Source: Patiria pectinifera (Eukaryota > Echinodermata > Asteroidea > Valvatida > Asterinidae). From it: a stretch of 64,000 bases of DNA. The position numbers and the translations under genes are program-made. This document shows positions 9,001 through 18,139 of the stretch, piece after piece. The DNA is taken from NCBI GenBank assembly GCA_029964075.1, contig CM057146.1, forward strand, positions 12,543,501 to 12,607,500. Reading direction: 5' to 3'. Position 1 is the stretch's first letter. Each line of letters begins with the position of its first letter. The notes under the pieces were generated by a model. It saw only the letters and a list, made by a program, of their open reading frames with translations. It did no database searches and was not told the origin of the DNA.

Positions 9001-11851
9001 AACCTTACGTGCAATAAATCTCACATGAAACAGGTAACCCTCACAAGTGCTCAGAACACGGCAAAGAGTAAACTCGTTAGGCAAGCTAATCCAATGATTA
9101 CGGCAATGATTGCCTCAGTCGTAAAACCCCACCGAATGGTGTCCAACCCACGACAAGCAATCTACCACCGAATCACAGTCTCACTAGCCTCTCAAACCAA
9201 GTTGTACAACTCCTAGCCCTTTTGTTCTAGCATTAATCAAGACACAATAATCAGTCTTAATTTCCCTACTAGATTCCATCTAAATCTTTGACCCCAATTA
9301 TCTTAGACAGTCGACACTCAATAACAGACCTTGAGCTACAACTTCACTCAACATATATTAGATAACACTTAGCTTACTGCTAACTATAACCCGGGGCTAC
9401 AACTCCCGAACCCGGCCGCACCAGAGCGTCCACCGTCAGAGATGAGCTCCTACTCCCGACCGGGGAGTACGCAACAGCAACAAAGACCCCAGCAACGGTA
9501 CCGCGACTTGACTCGTCCCTGAATCCCGAAGCTTGGCTTCTTTCAACTTGGCAACAGCACCAGAACGCGTTCCTACTACATTGACGTCATCTTGCGAACT
9601 CACGAGATGATCTCAGGACCCCACGCTAAAGCATGCTAATTCGCGCACAGCCTTCACAATATGCGTTGCTGATTGGTCGCTGTACACCTTGAATTATTAA
9701 TCTCCTGATCACGCAGAACAATTTATTGCTGATTGGTCCACGCGCACTTTGGCATTATAAGCACGCACCAAATGTCCTAGATCACGCGCATAAATAATTC
9801 CTAGGACTTAGACTCCTACACAAGTCTTCATATACATGTCCCCTGTTTCGTCACAATACTGTGTAGTTCCACTTGTTCAGGTTGACTGACTCTAACCCTA
9901 ACCCTAATCCTATGGGGCGTCGGACCAATAGGACTTCGGACCAATGGGACTTCGGACCAATGGGACTTCGGACCAATGGGACCTCTGATCAATGGGACTT
10001 CGGACCAATGGGACTTCGGACCAATGGGACTTCGGGCCAATGGTACTTCGGACCAATTGGACGTCGGACCAATGAGACGTTTATACCAATGGAACGTATT
10101 GACCAATGAAACTTCGGACCAATGGGACTTCGGACCAATGGGACTTCGGACCAATGGGACTTCGGACCAATGGGACTTCGGACCAATGGGACTTCGGACT
10201 ATAGAGACGTCCCCGAAAAATCAACCCTAAATGCTTTGAATTTATAGAATGACAGCACAGAGTTTACGAAGGATCCCCTCGAAATATAACTGTGGAACTG
10301 CCCTGTGTTTGCGTTTACCTGTCAGATCCAGAACAGTTTCCTCGTGGTCTACTGGAGCAAATACCATGGCCTTCAATAGTACATTTTGTCCGCCTTCATC
10401 TGAAATGTAAGGAATTAAAAAGGTCATCTAAAGCACATGTATACGTATTTAACTGGCTTATCCATTTTGTGCCAGCAACAAAAGAGATATAGCGCACAGC
10501 CGCACATAGGCGGGCGCTTTCGAATTAACATAAACCAAACAGGTGACGTCATCTTAAAAAGAAGATTTTAAGTTTTATATCTAGAGAACTACAGGTTCGA
10601 TTGGGTTGAAACCTTGAAGGTGCATGGACAGGGATGTGTTGTAGACGACAATTGAAATGAGATTATTGTGACGTCATAATGTGATTTTATTCAGATCTTT
10701 GAAATTTTGAAGATTATAATCATATCTCACGAACACAACATGCTCAATTTAAAATAGTCACAACTATCAGCCGAATTGTGTTAGAAAGTTGTGACTCGTT
10801 ATGTCATCCAAAACATGACGTTCTTTTTATATATCGATCATTTGCACTTAAATATACACTTCCACGGAGAAGCATAAACCAGTATCAAAATCATAACGCT
10901 GAAAGGTCCTATGTATTCTGTTCTTAGACAGATAAAGACTTTGTCTTGTTCTTCTTTTTTTGTTTGAATGTATTTGCACAGTACCTAAAACATCTGCAGT
11001 GCTACCCAGTAGAGCTTGCTTGTACTTGACCAGACTTTCATCATCGGCGTCAAGTTCTTGAAGCGTCTGCAAGTCCACTTTTTTGGGCGGTTTGTAGTCG
11101 CGGGTAAGCTCTTCAGTACCCGTCTGAGCTGGCACGGCTTCTGGTTCATCTCCCCTCTTTACTGCACTCCGACAGGGAGAGACAGAATTAACCTTAACGC
11201 TTGTATTACATTATACTACATTTAAGAGGATTCCCTGCTGAAACTGATAATAAAAAAGAACTTTCCGTGGTTTGGGGCAGTACCTTACATAGAGTTGCAG
11301 TAATTTTCTGCAGACTGACGCGGTACAGGGATGCATGGGTTAACACCACTGATCTCTATATAAAGACTGGATAGCTAATAAAGAGCCGCACAATGTACGA
11401 ATTTGACTCCATATTGGTGAGACCGGCTGGTGATCTACAAAGGACAAGTTGCCGTTTTTATAGACAGCATGATGTCTTTTGTAACGTCGCGGTTCACTTG
11501 ACTTATATTTTGACCACCACCACTGACCAAGGTTAACTACAATTTTTTTTAACGTCGTGGTTACTAACATACCGCAAATATCACTTTTTCGGCGTTTTGC
11601 AATGATAATCACTACGGAAATGTGTCACTTTTAGAACATCATAATATGTGTACGTGACCAAAATCCGCGTCAACTGTTGATACAACGCGCGCGTATTTAC
11701 ACGTAGAACGTTCGTATTATACGCGGCCATCTTCGTGAGACCGGGGGCGAATTGGTCAATATGCAAAGTCTTCTGTGTGAATGTTGTATGCATATCCGCT
11801 ATCCAGTTTTTATATAGAGATCAGTGGTTAACACGTACCTTTTCCAGACAT
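2882..11851 (-). CDS. Rho GDP-dissociation inhibitor, copy A (one exon not found)
   Basis: RhoGDI proteins bind prenylated Rho, Rac and Cdc42, extract them from membranes and block GDP release; they act in the cytosol. Coding exons on the minus strand: 11851-11839, 11161-10985, 10399-10319, 6748-6672 and 3078-2882. All have AG/GT borders, and the first four join in phase. Family landmarks are YKPP, LDADDESLVKYK (the GTPase switch-binding arm), VLDLTGDL, VKEGTEYRIKLKF, MVGSYGPK, KGMLSRG, FTDDDK and the terminal WEWSFSVKKDWE. The exon that should encode the I-V-x-G-[LM]-K-Y segment (about 64 nt, phase 0 to 1) was not found between 6671 and 3079, a stretch full of repeats. Without it, exon 6748-6672 and exon 3078-2882 do not join in frame. 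The gene is therefore either functional with an exon I missed, or decaying. With that exon the protein would be about 202 residues, against 204 in human ARHGDIA. Confidence 0.85.
3120..3960. other. RhoGDI A intron: GACTCGA repeats, then no recognised gene
   Basis: At 3126-3205 a short cluster of GACTCGA / TCGAGTC repeats forms small self-complementary segments. An open frame at 3224-3667 (plus strand) has no recognised domain and no relation to RhoGDI beyond a chance GLKY. The rest is unassigned intron. Confidence 0.5.
3990..4450. repeat. Dispersed repeat with CRE palindromes (TGACGTCA)
   Basis: Two units share GGTCCGATTGGGTTG, then A/GGTxCGTACCTAxACC and GGATxTGTTAT (about 4008 and 4147). 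A third, diverged unit lies at 10560-10700. At least four exact TGACGTCA palindromes lie between 4080 and 4345, and two more near 10540 and 10670. TGACGTCA is the CREB/ATF consensus; whether it is used here is unknown. Confidence 0.7.
4590..5890. repeat. Degenerate TGATGCCT satellite array
   Basis: About 1.3 kb built from 10-14 bp pieces around TGATGCCT, with larger units of about 130-170 bp ending in ATGCTCGATGGTCAGTCATGACTT-like segments (at least seven times). It fills much of the intron where the missing RhoGDI A exon should lie. Open frames inside are repeat artefacts. Confidence 0.85.
5900..6515. other. RhoGDI A intron, nothing recognised
   Basis: Unassigned intron between the TGATGCCT array and the exon-4-like remnant. 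Searched on the minus strand for the missing exon without success. Confidence 0.5.
6536..6651 (-). pseudogene. Partial duplicate of RhoGDI A exon 4 (possible alternative exon)
   Basis: Just downstream of true exon 4, the minus strand reads ATTAAAATCAAATTTAGG and then AAATCAAATTCAAG followed by donor GTGAGTAGATTCTAT. This copies the 3' end of exon 4 plus its intron start (GTGAGTTGATTCTAAT). An acceptor TATATTTTCAG at the far end opens a 116-nt frame that enters in phase 1 and leaves in phase 0, like exon 4. Most residues do not resemble RhoGDI. Likely a decayed tandem exon copy. Confidence 0.45.
6672..6748 (-). CDS. RhoGDI A exon 4
   Basis: 77 nt, the same length as in copy B. Acceptor ..GTTCAAAG, donor GTGAGT, phase 1 in and phase 0 out. 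It encodes DLSQLKHNPIVVKEGTEYRI then KLKFR, aligned with DLESFKKQSFVLKEGVEYRI in human ARHGDIA. Forms the first strands of the immunoglobulin-like domain. Confidence 0.9.
6760..8010. other. RhoGDI A intron, no gene seen
   Basis: Intron sequence with a G-rich tract near 7420-7440 and several runs of A or T. Open frames at 6903-7140 and 7336-7715 have no recognisable domain and no splice support. Confidence 0.5.
8470..9050. repeat. Irregular GTAACCCTCA motif array
   Basis: About 20 copies of GTAACCCTCA or AATAACCCTCACA, at uneven spacing of 20-50 bp, interleaved with GTGAACCT and short variable stretches. It lies inside the foldback element. Not a simple tandem repeat. Confidence 0.75.
9889..9912 (-). 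repeat. Short interstitial telomeric repeat
   Basis: CTAACCCTAACCCTAATCCT is about three units of the deuterostome telomere repeat (TTAGGG on the minus strand). It directly abuts the inner edge of the right minisatellite of the foldback element. Confidence 0.6.
10319..10399 (-). CDS. RhoGDI A exon 3
   Basis: 81 nt, acceptor TTACATTTCAG, donor GTAAAC, phase 1 in and phase 1 out. It encodes EGGQNVLLKAMVFAPVDHEE followed by TVLDLT. The matching exon of copy B is 84 nt and ends DIVLDLT. This is the link into the immunoglobulin-like, prenyl-binding domain. Confidence 0.88.
10985..11161 (-). CDS. RhoGDI A exon 2: N-terminal regulatory arm
   Basis: 177 nt, acceptor ..GAGTGCAG, donor GTACTG, phase 1 in and phase 1 out. 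It encodes the flexible N-terminal arm that contacts the GTPase switch regions. DYKPPKKVDL and LQELDADDESLVKYKQALLG match human ARHGDIA (NYKPP, IQELDKDDESLRKYKEALLG). Copy B encodes the same segment in its ATG exon. Confidence 0.9.
11339..11834. mobile_element. hAT-type MITE with 8-bp target duplication
   Basis: The element is 11347-11826 (480 bp). Its ends are CACTGATCTCTATATAAA and the reverse complement TTTATATAGAGATCAGTG, continuing to ACTGGATAGC. It is flanked by GTTAACAC at 11339-11346 and 11827-11834. An 8-bp duplication with CACTG ends fits hAT. It has no transposase. It lies in RhoGDI A intron 1, and the right-hand duplication overlaps the last two bases of the exon 1 donor consensus. 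Confidence 0.88.
11839..11851 (-). CDS. RhoGDI A exon 1 (start codon exon, inferred)
   Basis: ATG TCT GGA AAA G followed by donor GTACGT, with G at -3 of the ATG. The exon ends in phase 1, which is what the next exon needs: acceptor TGCAG, then TA AAG AGG. The join gives MSGKVKRGDEPEAVPAQ. Exon 2 has no in-frame ATG of its own, so an upstream start exon is required. This is the only phase-matching candidate I found. Short and unproven. Confidence 0.5.
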
Positions 11852-12900
11852 GGCGTTTCAGAGTTGGACTGTACCAAACTATTCCGAAGATTTAAATTAC
11901 TACAAGCAAATGTCAATGTCTGAAATAGCAGAGACTACTTCCAACTACAACTGCCTGAAATTATACAAATGTATGTGCTATTTTTCGTGAACATTTCACA
12001 GACTTTCAGGAAGGAAGGAGGATTGTTTTGTTTTGTAACTTTTTTTAATGTTGTCCATCGTCTAAACACTGCTTAAGGATACCTTTAAGGGTGTGCTTTA
12101 ATTAACCAAGAACACACACTAACTCCGCATGGCAAAGAATTGCATATTTTAAAAGTTTACTCTATTTTTTCAATATTCGCACAAGTTTGGCAATGTGGCC
12201 ATGACAAATCAAGGTAGGTCCGTGTGACCATGTGACACATTAGTGTGTTTGGCAGTTTGGCTTCATCTGATATTTCTGTTGTGAATCTCTTAAAAGTCGC
12301 ACACTCTCCACGAAGAGATGCCGTTTTGTTAAAGCAGTAATAAAACAGGTACAGCAGAATTTTATTTGCTTAATTTGTCAAAATTAAATACAAAACCTAC
12401 TCATTTTTTGAATGAGATTTCGTCAAAAAGCGACATTTAGTTATTTAATTATTTCTTCACAAACCTTGAATTATTAGCTGATGGACAATTTGTCAGGAAG
12501 TGTTTAATTTCGGCAAAACGCTTATTTTTCCCAAAATGCCTAAAAATGGGATGACGTACTATTTTCACTAAATGGAAAATAATAAGAGCCGGGACGCATG
12601 CTTCTTTAACCCTGAACTCCAAAGAATTTATTGGGGATGCAGTACCAAATGCTAAAAAACACTAATGGTAATGGGCTTTGTACATGCCAGTAGATGGCAC
12701 ATTTTGCAACGTATGCTCGTCCCTCCGCTGCAGATGCTTTTCGCCGTGATGTTTTTTGAACCGTCATGAAGCGCTTAAGTTATTTGCGTATCTTCTACTT
12801 GCGCGTTGCATTTTTAGAGTACACATTTAAAATTCAATCCATCTATTTTGATTGTGTTCTACAAACACGCACATAAATTCAAAATGTCTGCGCCCAGAGC
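11852..12900. other. Upstream flank of RhoGDI A, no certain gene
   Basis: Should contain the 5' UTR and promoter of RhoGDI A (minus strand); no TATA box or other convincing core element was recognised. At about 12731-12655 (minus) an AG-bounded frame with three cysteines could continue the secreted-protein candidate, but its acceptor is weak. Confidence 0.4.
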
Positions 12901-12904
12901 GGCT

Positions 12905-13410
12905 TCAGGGTGTCGAGCAGTACGCGCCCACCACTACCTGCTCTCTCACCCTGGTATTGGATCATTTGCATGTGCAAGATTTTTGAACACGTATGCAAAT
13001 TAGGAGTAGTCTGGTGCCTGCCTGTGCGTTACATTTGCGTTTGATTTTGTATGCGGTGTCTGGGGTAAAAACAGAATCAATTCGTCGCAGCGCGAGCATG
13101 GCGTGAGTTACGAAAACATGATTTTTATGTTAATTAAACTGTTACAATCTTAACGAGACACCATACAGTATCACATTTCATATTAATATTAACAAACTGA
13201 AAAGGAAATGAATATTTTGAGAAGGCGTGGACGAATGATCGCGAAAACACGTACTGCACGTTGTGAATAACAACACCATGCAAGTACACGATATAAATCC
13301 ATTTCTAGCCAATTGCGGTATCGAATCAGGAATCAGGAAGGAAGTTTCCTATCCAGGGCTTACTATTGGAAACAACGTTGGAAATAAAGTAAGCACTGGG
13401 GACGAGGTTG
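12905..13410. mobile_element. MITE, CAACCTCGTCCCC family, older copy
   Basis: About 506 bp. The right end GCACTGGGGACGAGGTTG and the block GGTGTCGAGCAGTACGCGCC near the left match the 34352-34865 element in reverse order. Its left terminal repeat has diverged and no clean target duplication is seen, so it is an older or truncated insertion. Confidence 0.75.
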
Positions 13411-13516
13411 GCTTCACGCGCCCATGAATAAGGAGTTAGTACTCTAGTAATTTAATATAGCTCTATGCTTATAAGTGAGATTAGTAAAGATGACAGATAC
13501 AAACAATCACGCAAAC

Positions 13517-14233
13517 CTACACTCGGTCAGGTATTCTCGCAGGTATTCCAGAAGCACCTCATCTTTGGCCGATTTCTCTGAGAAAAGTAAACAAAAAGTG
13601 AAATCAAACCAAGTCAAAAAGTGGATAGACATAATGTTATAGTTGTGTAATGTTATTGTTATGTTTTCTCTAAGATGTTCGTCATATATTGAATTGTACC
13701 TTTAATGTTATTTAATATAATACTTAATGGGTCTCCGTCCTTTGAATATTTACGGTATGGCTGTTCTATACTCGTAAGCCATTATTACTCATTTACTGTG
13801 TTTGATGCTTAGAAGTATAATAGCTTTTCTGAAATAATTCGTCTTTTTTTGTGTAATGGCATGCTTAAAACAAGCTACAACACAATACAATTTTTGCTAC
13901 CTCTACCAGTCTTTACATCTTAACCAAGACTGGTATTATTTCTCATTTCTGCCGTTACACGAGGAACTACATGTGTTTGCGAATAGTTTAATTCCCAATC
14001 GTATAGACAAAGCGCAGTTAGAGGATAAAGGCAGGGTCAAAAAGACTGTGTGCCAAATGCCATGCTTGTATCATCAAAGGCACAATTCCCTTAAATATTG
14101 TCCCTATCTGTCCCACTTTAAGTCTTACATAGGGTCTATCTTACAATCACACGAACATGTACATACCTTGAAGTGCCGTAGCACATACACAGCTGAGGCA
14201 CATCAAGAGAATCACACAGGCGTGTCCCTTCAT
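13517..14233 (-). CDS. Candidate secreted small-protein gene (two exons, incomplete)
   Basis: Exon a (14233-14167) starts MKGHACVILL and continues as a hydrophobic, Cys-rich leader ending ATALQ, with donor GTATGT in phase 1. G at -3 of the ATG gives good start context. This is a typical signal peptide. Exon b (13577-13517) has acceptor TTACTTTTCTCAG and enters in phase 1. It encodes KSAKDEVLLEYLREYLTEC, an amphipathic, charged helix, and ends at a weak donor GTTTGC; reading through instead gives CRFA and a stop. The leader, phase match and helix support a real gene, perhaps a peptide precursor. I do not recognise the family, and no further exon is convincing. It lies about 1.7 kb upstream of RhoGDI A on the same strand. 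Confidence 0.4.
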
Positions 14234-14330
14234 TTCAAGTCTCTTCTGTTCTTTTGTAACGAAACAAATGGGGGCAGTCATGTTGGGAAGACATTTGTAT
14301 TGATACATCGTGGAAGTGACCATGGGAAGT

Positions 14331-15110
14331 GAACGCACGGATGTCGCTAGAGAAGGGGTGTTGGGTCCCTCCACCCAATCAATCGGTTTGTTGGCAAAGC
14401 TATCGTCCTGTCGGCAAATATACTTTAGTTTTGGAGTTTGTGTATATATACACGAGTGCCACTAGTGAGCGCAAATTTGCATCCTTGTGGAGCCATTTCC
14501 ACAATAGGGAACAAAAGATTGTATAGGTCTCCACAGGGCAATTTCTATAGATGAATAGGTCTCCACAAGGTTTTCACGAAGCAGATATATTGATTTTACC
14601 CAAAAACTAGGAATTTCCAAGGTGGGTTGATTCGTCGCAAATGAAAGAGTTTTAGAAAAGGGATATTAAGTCCGAATTTTAGCCAAGGAAATTAATTCTG
14701 GTTAAAATAAGAGCATTTTGGAACTTCACTTTCAAACTCGAAAACTTTACTACACGAGAACAAGGAAATGTCTCCACAAGGATACAAATTTGAGCGTGTG
14801 TGAAGGGGTGTGAGAATGGGAAGTGAAAAGTCCAATCGTCCATTTTTGGTTTAATTGTACGCACGGATGTCGTTAGAGAAGGGGTGTTGGGTCCCTCCAC
14901 CCAATCAATCGGTTTGTCGCCAAAGCTATCGTCCTGTCTGCAAATATACTTTAGTTTTGGAGTTTGTGTATATATACACGAGTGCCTGTGTGAAGGGGTA
15001 CGGGTGTGAGAACCCCCATCAATTGGTTTTGTCGGAAAAACTGTCGTCCTGTCGGCAAATATACTTTGGTTTGAGTACACACGAGTACCACTAGAGAAGG
15101 GTTGGGGTGA
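14331..15110. repeat. Three-copy repeat, 110-135 bp units
   Basis: Units at 14331-14465, 14857-14990 and 14990-15105 share CGGATGTCGxTAGAGAAGGGG, CCCAATCAATCGGTTTGT, ATCGTCCTGTCxGCAAATAT and ATACACGAGTGCC. The first two are nearly identical, the third more diverged. The segment 14513-14580 (GGTCTCCACA, GGGCAATTTCT) also occurs inverted at 23290-23360. Open frames on either strand here are repeat-borne. Confidence 0.8.
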
Positions 15111-15214
15111 CATAAATTTTTCCAAAATTGTCGTCCTGTCCAATATATGCTTTGACGAGTGGCGCAACCTATCTTCCCATAATTGTTTGAAGATCGTTCG
15201 CTTTGAATAGTGCG

Positions 15215-15293
15215 GTCCGGGGGTAGACGCCATCCAACTTTGGGGGCACTGATCGACATGCCCCAAAAGTTGGATGGTGTCCACCCCGGGCTA
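15215..15293. repeat. Imperfect hairpin, about 33-bp arms
   Basis: GACGCCATCCAACTTTGGGG pairs with CCCCAAAAGTTGGATGGTGTC around a 10-nt loop, with partial pairing continuing outward through CCGGGG. Origin unknown; possibly a short foldback remnant. Confidence 0.65.
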
Positions 15294-15371
15294 GCTTCCA
15301 GTACAGACGGCCTGTCGACAATTTTCTGTCAACACCCTCCATTAAAATTAACATTGGTAGGCGACGCCCTG

Positions 15372-15579
15372 TATTTGCAGGGGCCGTATCATAAGTCCGA
15401 CGCCTCATAGGTCCGACGCCTCATAAGTCCGACGCCTCATACGTCGGACGCCTCATAGCTCCGACGCTTCGTAAGTCCGACAATTAAACGCCTCGTTTTT
15501 CCGTTGTCGGACTTATGAGGCGTCGGACTTATGAGGCGTCGGACCTATATGAGGACTTATGAACGGACCCCTATTTGCA
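15372..15579. mobile_element. Small foldback element with 16-bp minisatellite arms
   Basis: The element is 15380-15571 (192 bp), flanked by TATTTGCA at 15372-15379 and 15572-15579. The left arm has about five copies of a 16-bp unit GTCCGACGCCTCATAA with variants. The right arm carries the reverse complement (TTATGAGGCGTCGGAC). The outer ends are GGGGCCGTATCATAAGTCC and, inverted, GGGGTCCGTTCATAAGTCC. The unit matches 11 of 16 positions of the 8.0-10.2 kb foldback unit. Confidence 0.85.
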
Positions 15580-15589
15580 TTTCTCACAG

Positions 15590-16190
15590 CGCTTGTACCC
15601 GAGTTTTGATCGACCGAATAATCATGGTCACCTGACCAAAACTCTGAATGGACATGATCTGACAGGTCAATAATGCGCTGTCTGATACAGAAGCAGGAAG
15701 GTCCGTTTCATTATGAGAGAGGTATTAACTGGGGGGGGGGGGCAGGTGCAATGTTATTATAAATGAAATCCAAGATGGCAGCTATTTTGAAAAATCCAAG
15801 ATGGCGGCCATCCATCTGGGATACATCATCAGCAATGAGTCATTAAGATTACTAGGTATCAAATGTATGGGGTTTGCCGCCGAAATTGACTTCGTACGAC
15901 ATTCGAGTCAAAATTTAGAGGTAAAATTCAATTGGTACATGTCCACACACGGCATCCATTATTTTAACTTTAATTTCGGCAAATTGATATACGGCATTTA
16001 TGCAAATTATACGGCATTTGGAAAATTACGGAATGATAGGGATCTTGACATTTACCTAGGACTAGAATAAAAGGACTAAAACGACGTTTAAAGTACCTCC
16101 AAAATCTACCTTTGCACTGTAGTGAAAAAAAATTTGTTGCAATTTGTTTGAAGTCAAACGTTATATCGCCTGTACTAGTGGTCGAAACGA
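15590..16190. other. No gene seen
   Basis: Unassigned sequence between the small foldback and the DIRS-like fossil, with a G-run at 15731 and a repeated AAATCCAAGATGGC at 15768-15805. Confidence 0.4.
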
Positions 16191-16199
16191 CACAACACG

Positions 16200-17430
16200 A
16201 CAAGCCCGATTGCGCCTGTGATAATCAGGCAAACACACAAGCCTCTGACACCGGTGCGGCCGCCATCAGTAAAGAAGACATCCAAAAGGAATTCAGCGCG
16301 GTAAAGGATACCGTCTCACGAGTACAACTGGACTCTTCACTCAGGCTGTGTGAGGGCCCCAACAGGTACCAATAATAAAACTGAGAGGGCACTTTACTTT
16401 CTGCTACAAAAGAGCAGTCGCTACGTATAAACAGTTCTGAAAGTGCTTCAGCTAGCGTACAGCGACCTTCACAAGAATGAAAGTGTGGATCCAGCATTCT
16501 TGGACCAGCTGGCTGTAACTTTGAAAGCCAACTTGGACTACAATCAGCGTGAGTACGAGGCAGTTATTGTGGCATCACAATTCGACGAGGATACCTCCAA
16601 GTTGGTTCACAGCTTTCAGAAAAACAATGCTTGCTTCTCGGATCGAGGGGTGAACCAGCTAAAATTAGCAGCAGAACTAGCCGCAGCTTCAAGAAAACCA
16701 ACATCAGGGGCACGTTCAAGTTGTAAGTTATATCCCCCCAGAGGCAGGGGTACTTATACTTATAGAAATTATGGTAGAGGTGTAGGTGGTCGTGGTAAAG
16801 GTAGAACGGATGTGTTCCATGGCTTAGCAGCCAACTATCCTCCCAACCAACCTCAATATGGAGGAGAATAGTTCTCAATCATGCCACTCTCTAACTATTC
16901 CAAATGGCAAGAAATAGGTGCGTCTCCTACTGTTATTAGTTGGCTTCAATGTGGTGTTACACTACCGTTTACCACTGACCCACCGGTGATTGAATTGCCT
17001 AACAGAAATTTTTCAAGTGATCAAAAAACTGTTTGAATAGTGAGATTAAGAACTTGCTTCAGGAAGATGTACCTTAAAACCTAGAGTTGTCTCTCCACTG
17101 AATGTGGTACCGAAGAAGGGCAAAAACAAGTGGAGACTTATTATTGCTCTTCGTGTTGTTAATTCTTACATTAATGCTCCCAAGTTTTCTAACGAGAAAA
17201 TTGATGTTGTTTATTCATTAGTGAAGAGTGAGGACCAGTTAATTACGATTGATCTCAAGGATGGGTTTTATCATGTGCCTGTGTGTGAATCTCAACAAAC
17301 CTTCCTAGGGTTTAAATGGAATCATAATTGTTATTGCTGGACCAAACTTCCATTTGGGTTAAATATGCCTCACCTTACTTCTTTGCAAAAGTTTTACGAC
17401 CGGTTCTTGAATAATGTTAGGGTCTAACAA
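16200..17430 (+). pseudogene. DIRS-like retroelement fossil (gag-like and reverse transcriptase parts)
   Basis: A gag-like region with a glycine- and arginine-rich tail (about 16200-16870) is followed by a reverse transcriptase region (about 17090-17430) whose spacing and wording resemble DIRS-type tyrosine-recombinase retrotransposons; a Ty3-like origin is less likely. It is broken, with at least three breaks. Both ends are missing, and no recombinase region or terminal repeat was recognised. It appears moderately old. Assignment rests on recognition of the reverse transcriptase segment by eye. Confidence 0.65.
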
Positions 17431-17624
17431 ACAAAAGAGGCAGGTTGGATGGGGCACTACTTTGGCGCATAAAAACTACGTTTGTGGTTGGCGCTGTAGA
17501 ATTATTGATTAGAGGATTACTGGTCACATATGCTTGCCTGTGTTGATAAACACTATAGGATTAGGGATTCGGCCTGAGTTTTTTTTATTACACCTATTAT
17601 AATAATTATTATTATAATTAGTAT

Positions 17625-17870
17625 ACCAAAGATTCCCAAAGAGCGCCCTAAAGGTACTGTAGCTTGCAAGCGTTAAGAAACCTGTAGAAAGGATAGTATT
17701 GAGTAGTAATTACAGTTTTAGAGGAGAAGACAGAATACTTCGAGGGAAAGGCAACCGAATGAGGCAGGAAGAAGCCCGGCCACGTGTATGTTGGCCCATG
17801 TGGAACTCGGACCCGGGTCACAGCGGTGGAAGGCAAGACAGCTAGTACTGCTACGCCAACCCGACTGAAG
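17625..17870 (-). repeat. tRNA-derived SINE, family 1, copy 1
   Basis: Read on the minus strand it begins GGTTGGCGTAGCAGTACTAG (A-box-like) and GACCCGGGTCC (B-box-like), then a body with CTAAAACTGTAATTACTACT and GCGCTCTTTGGGAATC at the 3' end. Copies 2 and 3 are at 45712-45974 and 48600-48812. This is the most diverged of the three. Confidence 0.75.
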
Positions 17871-18139
17871 TAATGGGAATGAATTATTTTGTTCAATCTC
17901 GTCTGAGGTTTTGAAAGGTTAATTTGGAACAGGGACGCCCAAAAACGGAAGTTATCCAATGAACACCTGTTCTTCTCATCCCGAAACCGATATGTACAGT
18001 CCTTTCAGTCGCCGTAAGCTCTGGGGATTAGCAGGACATTAGGCCTTGTCGTCGTGTTGCTAATGTGTGCATGCTGGCCAGCATTGGTAGGCTAATATAC
18101 ATTGACCCGTTCCTGAATCACACGTTAATTAAACTCCAA

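Larger units (their letters stand above)
8018..10224. mobile_element. Foldback element with inverted 16-bp minisatellite ends
   Basis: The left end (8038-8171) is about eight tandem copies of GTCCGAAGTCCCATTG. The right end (about 9923-10198) is the same unit reverse-complemented, more than 15 copies with some variants. Both ends share an outer GATTTTTC...ATAGTCCGAAG segment. The middle (8172-9920) is unrelated sequence with a GTAACCCTCA array. Inverted, tandemly repetitive ends are typical of Foldback and Rehavkus-like DNA transposons. No transposase frame and no clear target-site duplication were seen, so the class is an inference. Confidence 0.7.

Noticed and set aside
9828-10230. Matching repeat-peptide frames at the right foldback end
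   Set aside because: The same minisatellite in inverse orientation, hence artefactual.
13856-14332. 158-residue plus-strand frame
   Set aside because: No recognised domain; it overlaps the better-supported minus-strand leader exon and has no splice signals.
16564-16878. Minus-strand frame over the DIRS-like fossil
   Set aside because: Shadow of the opposite-strand gag-like region.
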